Positions 1-8,700 of a DNA stretch of 64,000 nt are shown here, one piece after another. The notes under the pieces were generated by a model. That model ran no database searches, was not told the origin of the DNA, and saw nothing but the letters and a program-made list of their open reading frames with translations. The stretch's first letter is position 1; every line of letters starts with the position of its first letter. This DNA comes from Streptomyces fulvoviolaceus. Lineage in GTDB: Bacteria > Actinomycetota > Actinomycetes > Streptomycetales > Streptomycetaceae. Made by a program: the position numbers and the translations under genes. Location: assembly GCF_000718165.1 (NCBI RefSeq), contig NZ_JOEY01000029.1, positions 62,001 to 126,000 on the forward strand. The letters run 5' to 3'.

Positions 1-132
1 CACGACACGGGTGAGGGCACCGGAGCCGAGACCGTCCGCGCGGGCGGCGAGCCGCACCAGCGGGACCCGCTCGGGTCCGGCGGTCTGCGGCTTCCCCGGC
101 TCTTCGGCCGAGGCGGTGGTGGGCGCGTTCAT
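1..132 (-). CDS. N-terminal fragment of an unidentified protein
   Basis: An open frame enters from the left edge and reads on the minus strand from an ATG at 130-132. A purine-rich GGAAGATCGAGG sequence lies just upstream of that ATG. Only 44 residues are visible, starting MNAPTTASAEEPGKPQ and ending ALTRVV. The N-terminus is Ala/Pro/Glu rich and shows no recognisable domain, so no function is assigned. The codon pattern is like that of its neighbours. Confidence 0.5.
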   Translation of the reverse strand, partial: MNAPTTASAEEPGKPQTAGPERVPLVRLAARADGLGSGALTRVV

Positions 133-612
133 GGCGAACCTCGATCTTCCGTAAGTCCAGGCAAAACGGATATTACGGACACCTGGAGCGTTCCGCGTGG
201 CGAACACGCTCGTAACTGGGAGTGGGGCAGCCATGAAACCACACGGGCCGAGCGGCCGGTGAGGTGCACGGCGGTCGTTCAACTCCGCTTCTGGGCAAGG
301 GGAGTTGTGCATATGACCATACGGCTGCGACTCCTTGTTCCCGAGGGAGTGTCTGGCGTGGGTTTTTTCGGTACGGGAGTCGTTCTTATAGGGATTCAAG
401 GGATACCCGACCGGTTTCCACACTCAAGGGCGGGTTATCAAATCGTTACCATATCCGGGGGTTAAAACGGCGGCGCCCGCGCGGAGTTCACCCGCGCGTG
501 TCACGGCCGCACCCCCGTGCGCCCGCCCAAGGCGCCGGTTTCAGCTTTTTCAGCATCCTCAGCCTGCACACAGCACACGCTCAAGGTCCTGACGGGCGCC
601 CTTTCTAATTTC
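133..612. other. Divergent intergenic region, no gene seen
   Basis: This 480-bp gap separates the left-edge gene (minus strand) from the dioxygenase (plus strand). It includes a stretch, about 150-460, that is noticeably richer in A/T than the rest of the window. Short open frames here have poor codon bias and no ribosome site. It most likely holds two divergent promoters, but no -35/-10 pair is convincing. Confidence 0.5.
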
Positions 613-1557
613 ATGACCATGACGGGAAACCACAAGGACAAGAGCATCAGCCGGCGCCGCGCGATCGCGGTGACCGGCGGCACGGTCGCGGCCGGTGGTC
701 TCGCCGTCGCCGGGTACCAGTCGGCCTTCGCCGACACGGCCGATGCCACCACCGAGGCGTCGGCCACGGCATCGGCCACGAGCACCAGCAGCGAGTGCAT
801 GACGCTCATGACGAGCGTCACCGAGGGTCCGTACTACCTCGACGGCGCCCTGGTCAGAAAAGACATCACCGAGGGCAAGAGCGGCGTCCCGCTGACGCTG
901 CGCCTCACCGTCGTCGACGCCACCGACGGCTGTACCCCGGTCTCCGGCGCGGCCGTCGAGATCTGGCACTGCGACGCCTGGGGCTACTACTCCGGCTACA
1001 CCACCGCCAACCCCGGCGGCTCCGCGCCCGCGGAGAGCGAGGACGGCTCGACCGCCAACGACAACACCTACCTGCGCGGCTACCAGATCGCCAACGAGAA
1101 CGGTGTCGTCAAGTTCGAGACGATCTTCCCGGGCTGGTACACGCCCCGCACCTGCCACATCCACCTCAAGGTCCACACCGGCGGCGAGAAGGAGGACGGC
1201 ACCTACGAGGGCGGCAAGGTCAACTACACCGGCCAGCTGTTCTTCCCGGACGACGTCGCCGAGGAGATCTTCACGCTGGAGCCGTACTCCCAGCACTCCG
1301 GCACCTACACCGAGCTGGCCGACGACATGGTCTACGACGGCGGCGGCACCTCCAGCGGCCTGCTGACCCTCAAGGCCGTCCACAAGAAGGACCCGTCCAA
1401 GGGCTACAAGGGCTCCATCACCCTGGGCGTCGACCCCGACGCCGAGAGCACCGGCGCGGGCGGCGGCGGTGGCGGCACCCCGCCGAGCGGCGCTCCCACG
1501 GGCGAGCCGCCGACCGACAGTGCCAGCGCCTCGGCCTCGGCCTCGGCCTCCTCGTAA
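613..1557 (+). CDS. Tat-exported intradiol ring-cleavage dioxygenase-like protein
   Basis: The product is 314 residues and resembles the catalytic subunit of catechol or protocatechuate dioxygenases, which open aromatic diols between the hydroxyls using Fe(III). It starts with a twin-arginine signal (SRRRAIAV, then a hydrophobic run ending before AFA). The core carries TEGPYYLDG, VEIWHCDAWGYYSGY and PGWYTPRTCHIHLKVH, which hold the family's two Tyr and two His iron ligands. The tail is a Gly/Pro linker followed by repeated Ser-Ala. The ATG at 613 (or 619) was chosen because the Tat motif must be near the N-terminus; no Shine-Dalgarno is visible, so the message may be leaderless. It is probably an extracytoplasmic enzyme. 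Substrate unknown. Confidence 0.85.
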   Translation: MTMTGNHKDKSISRRRAIAVTGGTVAAGGLAVAGYQSAFADTADATTEASATASATSTSSECMTLMTSVTEGPYYLDGALVRKDITEGKSGVPLTLRLTVVDATDGCTPVSGAAVEIWHCDAWGYYSGYTTANPGGSAPAESEDGSTANDNTYLRGYQIANENGVVKFETIFPGWYTPRTCHIHLKVHTGGEKEDGTYEGGKVNYTGQLFFPDDVAEEIFTLEPYSQHSGTYTELADDMVYDGGGTSSGLLTLKAVHKKDPSKGYKGSITLGVDPDAESTGAGGGGGGTPPSGAPTGEPPTDSASASASASASS

Positions 1558-1566
1558 GGTACGGCC

Positions 1567-2409
1567 ATGAGCAGCCGCGAGGACGAGGCACTGGCGCAGG
1601 CCGCCGTGAGCGCGCTGACCGGACAGCTGGCCCTGGCTCCCAAGCCGGGCCTGCCCGATCCGCGTGACCTCGGCGCCCGCGCCACCCGCAAGGACCACTG
1701 CTCCCTGCGCTGGTCGGCCAAGGCGCTCGCGCCCGGCCTCACGGCGATGGCCGCCGCCGCCCGCCGTACCGGCGAACCCACCCCGCAGCTGCGCGCGGAG
1801 CTGGGCGCGATCGGACGCTGCACCGAACACTCGGTCGGGCTCGCCGGCGGCGGTCACCGCGGCGCCCTGTGGACCCTCGGTCTGCTGGTCGCCGCGGCCG
1901 CGCTCGAACCGCGGGCCGGGGCGAAGGACGTCGCCGCGGCCGCCAAGAAGATCGCCGCGCACACCGACAAGCGCGCCCCGCGCAGGCCCTCCCGGGGTTC
2001 CTCGGTGTCCGCGAAGTACGGCGCCGCCGGTGCCCGCGGCGAGGCCAGGGCCGGATTCCCGCACGTCCGGCGGGCGTTGGACGCCCTCGCCACCGCCCGC
2101 AAGGCCGGCGCCGCCGAACCGGACGCCCAACTGGACGCCCTGATCACCGTGATGTCCACGCTCCAGGACACGGAACTCCTGCACACCGCGGGCCCGCTCG
2201 GCCTGCGCCACGTCCAGGCGGGCGCCCGCGGAGTACTGGAAGCGGGCGGTACGGCGACGGAGGCCGGCCGGGACGCCCTGCTCGCCCTCGACGCCGACCT
2301 GCACACGCGCGCGTGGAGCCCCCGCGGCAGCGCGGGGCTGCTCGCGGGGGCCCTGTTCCTGGACTCGCTCCCGGCGACGGTCAGCTCACGGGCACGGGCT
2401 GCTGCCTGA
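1567..2409 (+). CDS. Triphosphoribosyl-dephospho-CoA synthase (CitG/MdcB) family protein
   Basis: This 280-residue protein starts 9 bp after the dioxygenase stop, with AAGG upstream, so the two are probably co-transcribed. It carries the family's N-terminal KPGLPDPRDLGAR motif and, near the C-terminus, a VMSTLQDTELLH segment that matches the second conserved acidic region. CitG enzymes make the prosthetic-group precursor of citrate or malonate decarboxylase acyl carrier proteins. No such decarboxylase genes lie nearby, so the role here may be different. Its 3' end overlaps the convergent MFS remnant by 29 bp. Confidence 0.65.
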   Translation: MSSREDEALAQAAVSALTGQLALAPKPGLPDPRDLGARATRKDHCSLRWSAKALAPGLTAMAAAARRTGEPTPQLRAELGAIGRCTEHSVGLAGGGHRGALWTLGLLVAAAALEPRAGAKDVAAAAKKIAAHTDKRAPRRPSRGSSVSAKYGAAGARGEARAGFPHVRRALDALATARKAGAAEPDAQLDALITVMSTLQDTELLHTAGPLGLRHVQAGARGVLEAGGTATEAGRDALLALDADLHTRAWSPRGSAGLLAGALFLDSLPATVSSRARAAA

Positions 2410-3130
2410 GACCTGAGGTACGGCCGGCGGCCCGACGGGTCGCCGGCCCCATCGCGTACGACGCCACGAGCGTCGCCCCGCCCAGCAGCAGCCATCCGGG
2501 CGTGCCCCACTCCACCAGCAGCGTCGTCAGGACGAGTGGCCCGAGGGTGCGGGCCACGGTGACGCCCGTTCCGAAGAACCCCTGGTACTCGCCGACGCGA
2601 TCGGCCGGCGCCAGGTCGAAGGACAGCTGCCAGGACCCCGCCGACTGCCCCATCTCCGCGACGACCTGCAGCACCGCACCGGCGACCAGCGCACCCACGG
2701 CCACCCATGGCGAGGCGCCCGCCGACAGAGCGAACACCGCGCACGCGGCCAGCATCACCCAGCCGGAGCGCCGCACCGCGCGCGTGGCCGACGCCAGCCC
2801 CGTGACCCCGCGGGCCATCCGCACCTGGAACAGCATCACGGCCCCGGTGTTGAGGACGAACAGCGCGGAGACCAGCCAGGTGGGGGCCTCGGTCCTCCCC
2901 CACTGCCTAAAGGGCGTGGGAGGTACCCCCAGGCGATCCACAGTGGAATCCCGAGGCTCAGCCACGGCATCCGCAGCAGCAGGACGGTGTTGAGCAGCGT
3001 GACGAGGGCGTACGGCCGGTCGCGCAGGACGCCGAGGCGGGCCTTCTGCACAGCCGCGACGGGTGCCACGGCAGGCAACCTCAGCAGCAGCCCCGCGCAC
3101 ACCAGGAAGCTCACCGCGTCCACCGCGAAC
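2381..3130 (-). pseudogene. 3' remnant of an MFS transporter gene, frameshifted
   Basis: The minus-strand reading shows the C-terminal two-thirds of a major facilitator transporter. One frame gives FAVDAVSFLVCAGLL through to LSLGIPLWIA. A different frame then resumes at TEAPTWLVSALFVLN and runs to the stop at 2381. The frames are separated by a 37-38-bp palindromic insertion at 2894-2931, which shifts the frame. The N-terminal helices are missing, and the frame is joined at about 3130 to the front of an unrelated regulator gene. No functional transporter can be made. Confidence 0.75.
2894..2931. repeat. Short palindromic insertion element
   Basis: This imperfect palindrome opens with CTCCCCCACTGCC and closes with GTGGGAGGTACCCCCAG, around a CTAAAGGGC centre. 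It interrupts the MFS remnant between codons for IPLWIA and TEAPTW. Removing about 35 bp (not a multiple of three) rejoins the two transporter frames. Similar GGGGGTACCTCCC-type small dispersed palindromes are common in Streptomyces genomes; that is recalled, not checked. Confidence 0.7.
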
Positions 3131-3556
3131 GTACGCGGCGGAGGGCGCCGTAGCGACGGCCCGCCGCAGCGCCCGCAGCCAGGCGGCCGCCGGAAACACC
3201 CCCACGTCCGGACTCCCCGGCCGCAGATCGAACCGAGGCGCACGCGCGCGTACGGACGCCTCCGGCGGTTCGGTGTCGAGGGAGGGCAGCGGGGCGACGC
3301 GGGTACCCGACCCTTGCTGAGCGGTCAGGTACCCCTCGGCAACAAGCTGGTCGTAAGCAGCCTTCACGGTCCCCCGAGAGACCCCCAACTCCTCAGCAAG
3401 CCGCCGAGTGGCAGGCAACCGAGCCCCAGGAGCAAGCCGCCCATCGCGAACGGCGTCGCGCAGGGCACGCTCAAGCCCGCCGCGGCGCCCTTCACCGACG
3501 GCGGGCTCAAGATGCAGGTCCACACCAACGCCTTCAGGGGCGCGGGGCTGTGACAT
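3131..3556 (-). pseudogene. 5' remnant of a MocR/PdxR-type GntR regulator
   Basis: The reading holds a GntR winged helix (ALRDAVRDGRLAPGARLPAT, EELGVSRGTVKAAYDQLVAE, GYLTAQQGSGT). It then enters the start of the aminotransferase-like domain (DLRPGSPDVGVFPAAAW), and stops being regulator-like at about residue 140, where it runs into the MFS remnant. Intact MocR proteins are 450-500 residues, so most of the PLP domain is lost. The presumed ATG at 3554-3556 lies inside a dispersed intergenic repeat, so the original start may also have been replaced. Confidence 0.75.
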
Positions 3557-3592
3557 TTGCGGCTCCGCCGCGTGGGCGCGACCAGCCACGAC
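3533..3592. repeat. Dispersed intergenic repeat, copy 1
   Basis: The core GCGGCTCCGCCGCGTGGGCG, preceded by GGGGCGCGGGGCTGTGACAT and followed by CGACCAGCCACGA, recurs nearly unchanged at 23197-23280, 42422-42488 (inverted) and 55181-55255, with a more divergent copy at 9805-9868. It contains a GCGGC-TCC-GCCGC hairpin. Here it lies between pepP and the MocR remnant and supplies the remnant's first codons. Confidence 0.8.
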
Positions 3593-3609
3593 TCACCCGC
3601 AGCCGAAAC

Positions 3610-5073
3610 TCAACCCTTCAGCGAAGCCATCCAAGCCTCGACCTCGTCAGACCGGCGAGGCAAACCGGCCGACAGATTCCGGTTCCCGTCCTCCGTCACG
3701 AGGATGTCGTCCTCGATCCGCACACCGATACCCCGGTACTCCTCAGGCACGGTCAGGTCATCGGCCTGGAAGTACAGCCCGGGCTCGACGGTAAGAACCA
3801 TCCCCGGCTCCAGCGTGCCATCGACATACGACTCCACCCGCGCGGCAGCGCAGTCATGAACGTCCATGCCGAGCATGTGACCCGTCCCGTGCAGAGTCCA
3901 CCGTCGCTGCAACCCAAGCTCCAGCACCCGCTCGACCGGCCCCTCGACCAGCCCCCACTCCACAAGCCGCTCGGTCAGCACCCGCTGCGCCGCGTCGTGG
4001 AAGTCCCGGTACTTGCCGCCCGGCTGCACCGCCGCGATCCCGGCCTCCTGGGCGTCGTACACCGCGTCGTAGACCCGCTTCTGGACCTCGCTGTACGTGC
4101 CGTTGATCGGCAGCGTCCGCGTGACGTCGGCGGTGTAGTACGTGAGCGTCTCGACGCCCGCGTCGAGCAGCAGCAGATCTCCGGACCGGACCGGCCCGTC
4201 GTTCCGTACCCAGTGCAGCGTGCAGGCGTGCGGCCCGGCCGCGCAGATGGAGCCGTAGCCGACGTCGTTGCCCTCGACCCGCGCACGGAGGAAGAACGTG
4301 CCCTCGATGTACCGCTCGGAGGTGGCCTCGGCCTTGTCGAGGACCTTCACCACGTCCTCGAAACCACGAACCGTCGAGTCGACCGCCTTCTGCAGCTCAC
4401 CGATCTCGAACTCGTCCTTGACCAGCCGCGCCTCGGACAGGAAGACCCGCAGCTCCTCGTCCCGCTCGGCGGTGACCTTGTCGGTCAGCGCGGCCTCGAT
4501 GCCGGCGTCGTACCCACGCACGACCCGCACCGGACCGGTGGCCTCGCGCAGCGCGTCCGCGAGTTCGCGCACGTCGGAGACGGGGATGCCGTACAGCTTC
4601 TCGGACTCGACGAGTGAGTGCCGGCGGCCGACCCACAGCTCGCCCTGCCCGGAGAGCCAGAACTCGCCGTTCTCGCGGTCGGAGCGCGGCAGGAGGTACA
4701 GAGTCTCCTTGTGACCGCCGGAGGCGACCGGCTCCAGGACGAGCACGCCGTCCTCGGTCTGGTTGCCGGTGAGGTACGCGTACTCGACGGACGCGCGGAA
4801 GGCGTACTCCGTGTCGTTCGAGCGGGTTTTGAGGTTGCCCGCCGGGATCACCAGACGGTCGCCCGGGAAGCGAGCCGACAGCGCCGCACGGCGGGCCGCG
4901 GTCTCGGTGGCCTGCGGGATCGGCTGCAGGTCGTGCAGCTCGGTGTCGGCCCAGCCGGACTTCATGTTCTCGGCCAGCTCGTCGGACACGCCCGGGTACA
5001 GGCCGTTCTTGCGCTTCTTGATCGGCTCCTCAGACTCAGTCTCCGGGGTCTCCGGGGTGAGCTCGTCGGCCAC
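3610..5073 (-). CDS. pepP: Xaa-Pro aminopeptidase (aminopeptidase P)
   Basis: This cytosolic metallopeptidase of 487 residues removes an N-terminal residue preceding proline. The N-terminal domain covers about residues 1-220 and the pita-bread domain follows. The dinuclear metal ligands are all visible: Asp in LLLLDAGVE and in ADVTRTLP, His in GTGHMLGMDVHD, Glu in TVEPGLYF and Glu in GVRIEDDILVT. AGGAGG abuts an ATG at 5079 with no spacing, whereas the GTG at 5071-5073 sits 6 nt away, so GTG is the likelier start. Length and motifs are normal for the family. Confidence 0.93.
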   Translation of the reverse strand: MADELTPETPETESEEPIKKRKNGLYPGVSDELAENMKSGWADTELHDLQPIPQATETAARRAALSARFPGDRLVIPAGNLKTRSNDTEYAFRASVEYAYLTGNQTEDGVLVLEPVASGGHKETLYLLPRSDRENGEFWLSGQGELWVGRRHSLVESEKLYGIPVSDVRELADALREATGPVRVVRGYDAGIEAALTDKVTAERDEELRVFLSEARLVKDEFEIGELQKAVDSTVRGFEDVVKVLDKAEATSERYIEGTFFLRARVEGNDVGYGSICAAGPHACTLHWVRNDGPVRSGDLLLLDAGVETLTYYTADVTRTLPINGTYSEVQKRVYDAVYDAQEAGIAAVQPGGKYRDFHDAAQRVLTERLVEWGLVEGPVERVLELGLQRRWTLHGTGHMLGMDVHDCAAARVESYVDGTLEPGMVLTVEPGLYFQADDLTVPEEYRGIGVRIEDDILVTEDGNRNLSAGLPRRSDEVEAWMASLKG

Positions 5074-5171
5074 GGTCATCCTCCTAGATACGGCATTGGA
5101 CCCCCTCCATCGTACGGTCGTACGGAAGGGGGCCCAGGGCCGGAAGACCTGTTACACACCGCTATACGGCG

Positions 5172-6671
5172 TCACTCGAAGTGTGCGGCGAGCAGCACCA
5201 CGTCCTCCTCGGAGTCCGCCTCGTCCAGCCCGCCCGGCAGCACCGTCCGCAGGACGTGATCGGCGACCGCGTCCGGGTCGTGCCGCAGCGACTTCGGCAC
5301 GCTCGCCGCCGCCGCGTGCAGCCGCGCGAAGGCGCGGTCCGTGGCGTCGCCGGTGCGGTGCAGCAGCCCGTCGGTGTACAGCAGAACCGTCTCTCCCGGT
5401 TCCGCGCACAGCTCCACGCTCGGCGCCTCCCAGCACGCGAGCATGCCCAGCGGCGCCGACACGGACGTCTCCACGAACTCCGTGCGCCGCTCGCCGATCA
5501 ACAGCGGCGGGCTGTGCCCGGCACCGGCCAGCGTGATCTTGCGCAGCGCGGGCTCGCAGTAGGCGAACAGGGCGGTGGCCGAGCGGGCCGGCTCGGTGAG
5601 CCTGAGCAGCAGTTCCAGGTCGGACAGGACCGCGACGGGGTCCTCGCCCTCCATCACGGCGTACGCCCGCAGGCTGGCTCTCAGCCGTCCCATCGCGGCG
5701 ATGGCGCTCGGCCCGGAGCCGGTCACCGAACCCACCGCGAGCCCGAGCGCGGCGTCCGGCAGCGGCAGTGCGTCGTACCAGTCGCCGCCACCGCGCGGGC
5801 CGGTGCGGTGCCGGGCGGCGAGCCGCACTCCGGCGACGCGGGGGAGCCGGGACGGCAGCAGCTCCTCCCGCATCGTCGCCATGCACGCGCGCGTGCGCTC
5901 GACCTCGAGAAGCCGGGCCAGGTGCTCGGTGGCGTAACGGGCGTACAGGCCGACGAGGTGGCGCTGGCGCTCGACGGGCTCGGCGGGCTCGTCGTAGAGC
6001 CACACGGCGGCGCCGAGCCGGCCCGCGCCCTCGGCGGACAGGGGGAGGGCGTAGCTCGCGGCGTAGCCGAGGCGGGCGGCCACCTCGCGGTGCCGGGGGT
6101 CCAGCCCGTCCTCGGAGAACAGGTCGGGCTGCGCGATCTCGCCGTCGCCGCCGGGCAGTCCGTCGAGGATCCGGCCGTACGACATCGCACTGCGCGGCAC
6201 GGTCTCGATGTGTCCGAGATCCGCGCGGGCGAGGCCCAGCCCGATGGTGGTGTCCGGTCCCAGTCCGTCGCCCGGTTCCAGGACGACGAGTCCGCGCCGG
6301 GCGCCCACCAGGGCGGCTCCGGCGCGCAGCAGTTCCTGGAGTGCGTCGGGAAGTGCATCCGTGCGCGCGAGGCGTTCGGTGAGTTCGTGAAGCGTCGTGA
6401 GGTCCGAGACCCAGCCGGCGAGACGGTCCTGAAGAAGTGCGCCGGGGGCGTTCGGCGAGGTACCCGGGGCGACAGGCGCGGGCGCGACAGTGTGTGCGGG
6501 TGCGGGAACCGTTGAATCGATTCCAGCCACTTTCGGAGGGTGAGGGGCGTTCATGGCGTCCGGCTTTCCGACCGGTGCGTATTGCTCAAAAGCATCGCAA
6601 ACCCCCATGTCATTCTGCGCCGCTAGCAGTGTCTCCACATGTACACGCACTCGTGAGGGGATGTCCAGCAT
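5172..6671 (-). CDS. GAF-SpoIIE (PP2C) family phosphatase-like protein
   Basis: The protein is 499 residues. A conserved Streptomyces N-terminus (RVRVHVETLLAAQNDMGV) is followed by a GAF-like domain (about 95-260) and a SpoIIE/PPM phosphatase domain (about 275-499). Such proteins dephosphorylate anti-anti-sigma factors in partner-switching control. The first metal motif GGDWYD (295-300) and the late YTDGLLHR are present. The second motif, normally GDVxGxG, reads GSVTGSG (314-320), so one metal-binding Asp is Ser. The start is set at the ATG after GGCAGGACA; an upstream ATG at 6698 lacks a ribosome site. pepP lies 98 bp downstream on the same strand. Confidence 0.85.
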   Translation of the reverse strand: MLDIPSRVRVHVETLLAAQNDMGVCDAFEQYAPVGKPDAMNAPHPPKVAGIDSTVPAPAHTVAPAPVAPGTSPNAPGALLQDRLAGWVSDLTTLHELTERLARTDALPDALQELLRAGAALVGARRGLVVLEPGDGLGPDTTIGLGLARADLGHIETVPRSAMSYGRILDGLPGGDGEIAQPDLFSEDGLDPRHREVAARLGYAASYALPLSAEGAGRLGAAVWLYDEPAEPVERQRHLVGLYARYATEHLARLLEVERTRACMATMREELLPSRLPRVAGVRLAARHRTGPRGGGDWYDALPLPDAALGLAVGSVTGSGPSAIAAMGRLRASLRAYAVMEGEDPVAVLSDLELLLRLTEPARSATALFAYCEPALRKITLAGAGHSPPLLIGERRTEFVETSVSAPLGMLACWEAPSVELCAEPGETVLLYTDGLLHRTGDATDRAFARLHAAAASVPKSLRHDPDAVADHVLRTVLPGGLDEADSEEDVVLLAAHFE

Positions 6672-7164
6672 TGTCCTGCCGGGATTCCTGGTGTCCATGG
6701 GTAACCAGTGCCGTTCGTGCAGAAAGGCAAAGTTGGCTTAAAACTGCCTCGGGTTAGGGCTTATTGCGGTCGACTGGCCTTGCTCCACAGAGCGTCACAG
6801 CGGTCGTGATGGGTACGTACTCGGAGAAGGCCAGGGGTGGTTGACCGCCACCCGGAACCTGGCGGCGGACCCGGGCGTCTTAGCCACCGACGACCGCGCC
6901 CCATCCTCCCGTGGCGGAGGCGAAGAGAAATACGCGGGACGGCAAAACGCCAGACTTCGCCACCCCCACGCCACGCCCATGCTTTTGATAGACGCAGTGT
7001 GGGTCAGGCTGCCGCGGACGCAGCCAAGGCTCGACCCATAGGGGTTCCCCTTGTCTCGGACAAGGGTGTGATGCGCCAAAAGGTACGCACAGTGAAGTGA
7101 TCGACACATGGTGTGATGTGGCCCACGGTGTTGCCAGCGGTGCAACGGAAAGGAACGAGCGCTC
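6672..7164. other. Divergent intergenic region, no gene seen
   Basis: This 493-bp gap separates the phosphatase (minus) from the prim-pol-like gene (plus). Just before the plus-strand gene there are small inverted repeats: CACAT-GGTGTG-ATGTG at about 7106-7121 and GTTGC-CAGCG-GTGCAAC at about 7130-7146. Their placement suggests a regulatory or promoter role for the plus-strand gene. No open frame here has Streptomyces codon bias. Confidence 0.4.
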
Positions 7165-7830
7165 ATGCGCGAGATCCTCGGAAAGCGACGCAGGCTCCTG
7201 TCCCAGCGCAGCGACGGAAGGCCTGAGTTGATCAGCGCGGCCCTGACCATCGCGACCGAATGGCAGTGGCCGGTACTCCCGGGCGTGGCACCGGACCCGC
7301 AGGGGCGGGCCCGCTGCGGCTGCCCCGACCCGGAGTGCGTGGTCCCCGGCGCACACCCCTTCGACCCCGGCCTCCTCGCGGCCACCGCCGACGAGCGCAT
7401 GGTGCGCTGGTGGTGGACCAACCGCCCTGCCGCGCCGATCATTCTGGCCACCGGAGGCCAGGCACCCTGTGCGGTCAGCCTGCCGGCCCTCCCGGCCGCG
7501 CGCGCCCTGGCCGCACTCGACCGCAAGGGCATGCGCCTCGGCCCGGTCGTCGCCTCGCCCACCCGCTGGGCGCTGCTCGTGAAGCCGTACTCCATGGAGC
7601 AGTTGGGCGAACTGCTGTACGCCAAGGACTTCGTCCCGGGTTCCCTCCGCTTCCACGGCGAGGGCGGCTACCTCGCCCTGCCCCCGTCCGAGACCGGCCA
7701 CGGAGAGATCCGCTGGGAGCGCGCTCCGCTGCCCGGCTCGGCCGCCCCCTGGGTGCCCGACGTGGAGGCCGTGGTGGACGCCGTCGTCGAAGCCCTCACT
7801 CGTACGGGTGTGAGCGCACCCGAGTTGTAG
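7165..7830 (+). CDS. Degenerate prim-pol (archaeo-eukaryotic primase) domain protein
   Basis: The 221-residue product matches the N-terminal prim-pol fold of phage and plasmid bifunctional primase-polymerases (ATEWQWPVLPG, ECVVPGAHPF, VRWWWTNRPAAPIILATG). The catalytic Asp-x-Asp that normally follows GIDLD is replaced by CAVSLPA. The SGGRH motif is replaced by SPTRWALLV. It is therefore probably not a polymerase and may be a structural or regulatory paralogue. AAGGA lies 10 nt before the ATG. An intact prim-pol gene is at 16463-17329. Confidence 0.7.
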   Translation: MREILGKRRRLLSQRSDGRPELISAALTIATEWQWPVLPGVAPDPQGRARCGCPDPECVVPGAHPFDPGLLAATADERMVRWWWTNRPAAPIILATGGQAPCAVSLPALPAARALAALDRKGMRLGPVVASPTRWALLVKPYSMEQLGELLYAKDFVPGSLRFHGEGGYLALPPSETGHGEIRWERAPLPGSAAPWVPDVEAVVDAVVEALTRTGVSAPEL

Positions 7831-7886
7831 GGGTGTCGGGCGCGGGCGGAACCGGCCGCCCGCTCCCGGTAGTTATCTTCCGGTAC

Positions 7887-8480
7887 ATGCTGCGACATTC
7901 TGGGGGACGACCCCCAGACCCCCGAAGAGTTCGTCTGCTCGCCCTGTCGGGCGTCGTGGCATGCGCGGTCGCGCTCCCGCTGGCCGTGGCGTCCGCGGGG
8001 CAGGTGGGCGACGGGGGTGGTCGTGCCGCCGTACGCACGTCTGATTCGGTACGGCCTTCCGCTCCCGAGGATGCCAAGGCACCCTCCGTCGATCCCACCC
8101 GCTCCTCCCGGCTGCTGCTGGGCCTGGGACTCGCCACCGCCGCCCGCTGCGGACCCGAACTCACCTCCCCCGACGGCATCGAGGCGCAGACCTGTGTCCT
8201 CACGCAGGGTGAGCAGACCTGGGCGCGTACTTACTACCGCAACGCGACCGGCGGGGCGCTGGACTCCGTCCTGAGCCTCATGGCGCCGGGCGGCCGCACC
8301 GTGCAGATGCGCTGTGCCGTGGGGGCGGAGGACGAGCCGGCCAGTTGCGAGACGCCCAGGAAACGCACCCAGGGAGAGCTCGACGGTTACTCGGCGGTCG
8401 CGGAGTTCGCGGCGCGAGCCGGAAGCGGGCCGCTGCTGCTGCGAGCCGGAAGCAACTCCTCGGCGCCTACGGGCAGTTGA
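7887..8480 (+). CDS. Putative secreted or membrane-anchored protein
   Basis: This 197-residue protein begins with basic residues (RRVRLLALSG) and a single hydrophobic segment ending in AVASAG, consistent with a signal peptide or anchor. The exported part has two close cysteine pairs (ARCGPELTSPDGIEAQTCV and QMRCAVGAEDEPASCE), which suggests disulfides. No known family is recognised. It starts 56 bp after the prim-pol-like gene and may be co-transcribed. Confidence 0.6.
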   Translation: MLRHSGGRPPDPRRVRLLALSGVVACAVALPLAVASAGQVGDGGGRAAVRTSDSVRPSAPEDAKAPSVDPTRSSRLLLGLGLATAARCGPELTSPDGIEAQTCVLTQGEQTWARTYYRNATGGALDSVLSLMAPGGRTVQMRCAVGAEDEPASCETPRKRTQGELDGYSAVAEFAARAGSGPLLLRAGSNSSAPTGS

Positions 8481-8522
8481 CGACCCGCGGCGTTCCGTAA
8501 AGGAGTGCCGGACACAGAAAGA

Positions 8523-8560
8523 CCCGGTTGCTGGCGACGGGGGATGCACCAGCAACCGGG
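8523..8560. terminator. Hairpin between convergent genes
   Basis: A perfect 12-bp stem (CCCGGTTGCTGG with its complement) flanks a 14-nt loop, 42 bp after the end of the secreted-protein gene. There is no U-tract, as is usual for Streptomyces terminators. Confidence 0.6.
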
Positions 8561-8700
8561 CTACTCGAACGGTAACAAGAGATCGGCTGTTCGCAAATTC
8601 CGGGTCGGTGCTCCCTGGCCGATTCGGACACCGATTCGGACACCGATTCGCTTGTTCCGAGCGGGAGTTGTGAGCGGAGTCACCTGTTCCGGAAGGGGCC

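Noticed and set aside
559..2304. A 581-codon minus-strand open frame under the dioxygenase and CitG-like genes
   Set aside because: The two plus-strand genes have recognisable families and signals; this product is low-complexity Gly/Arg/Val.
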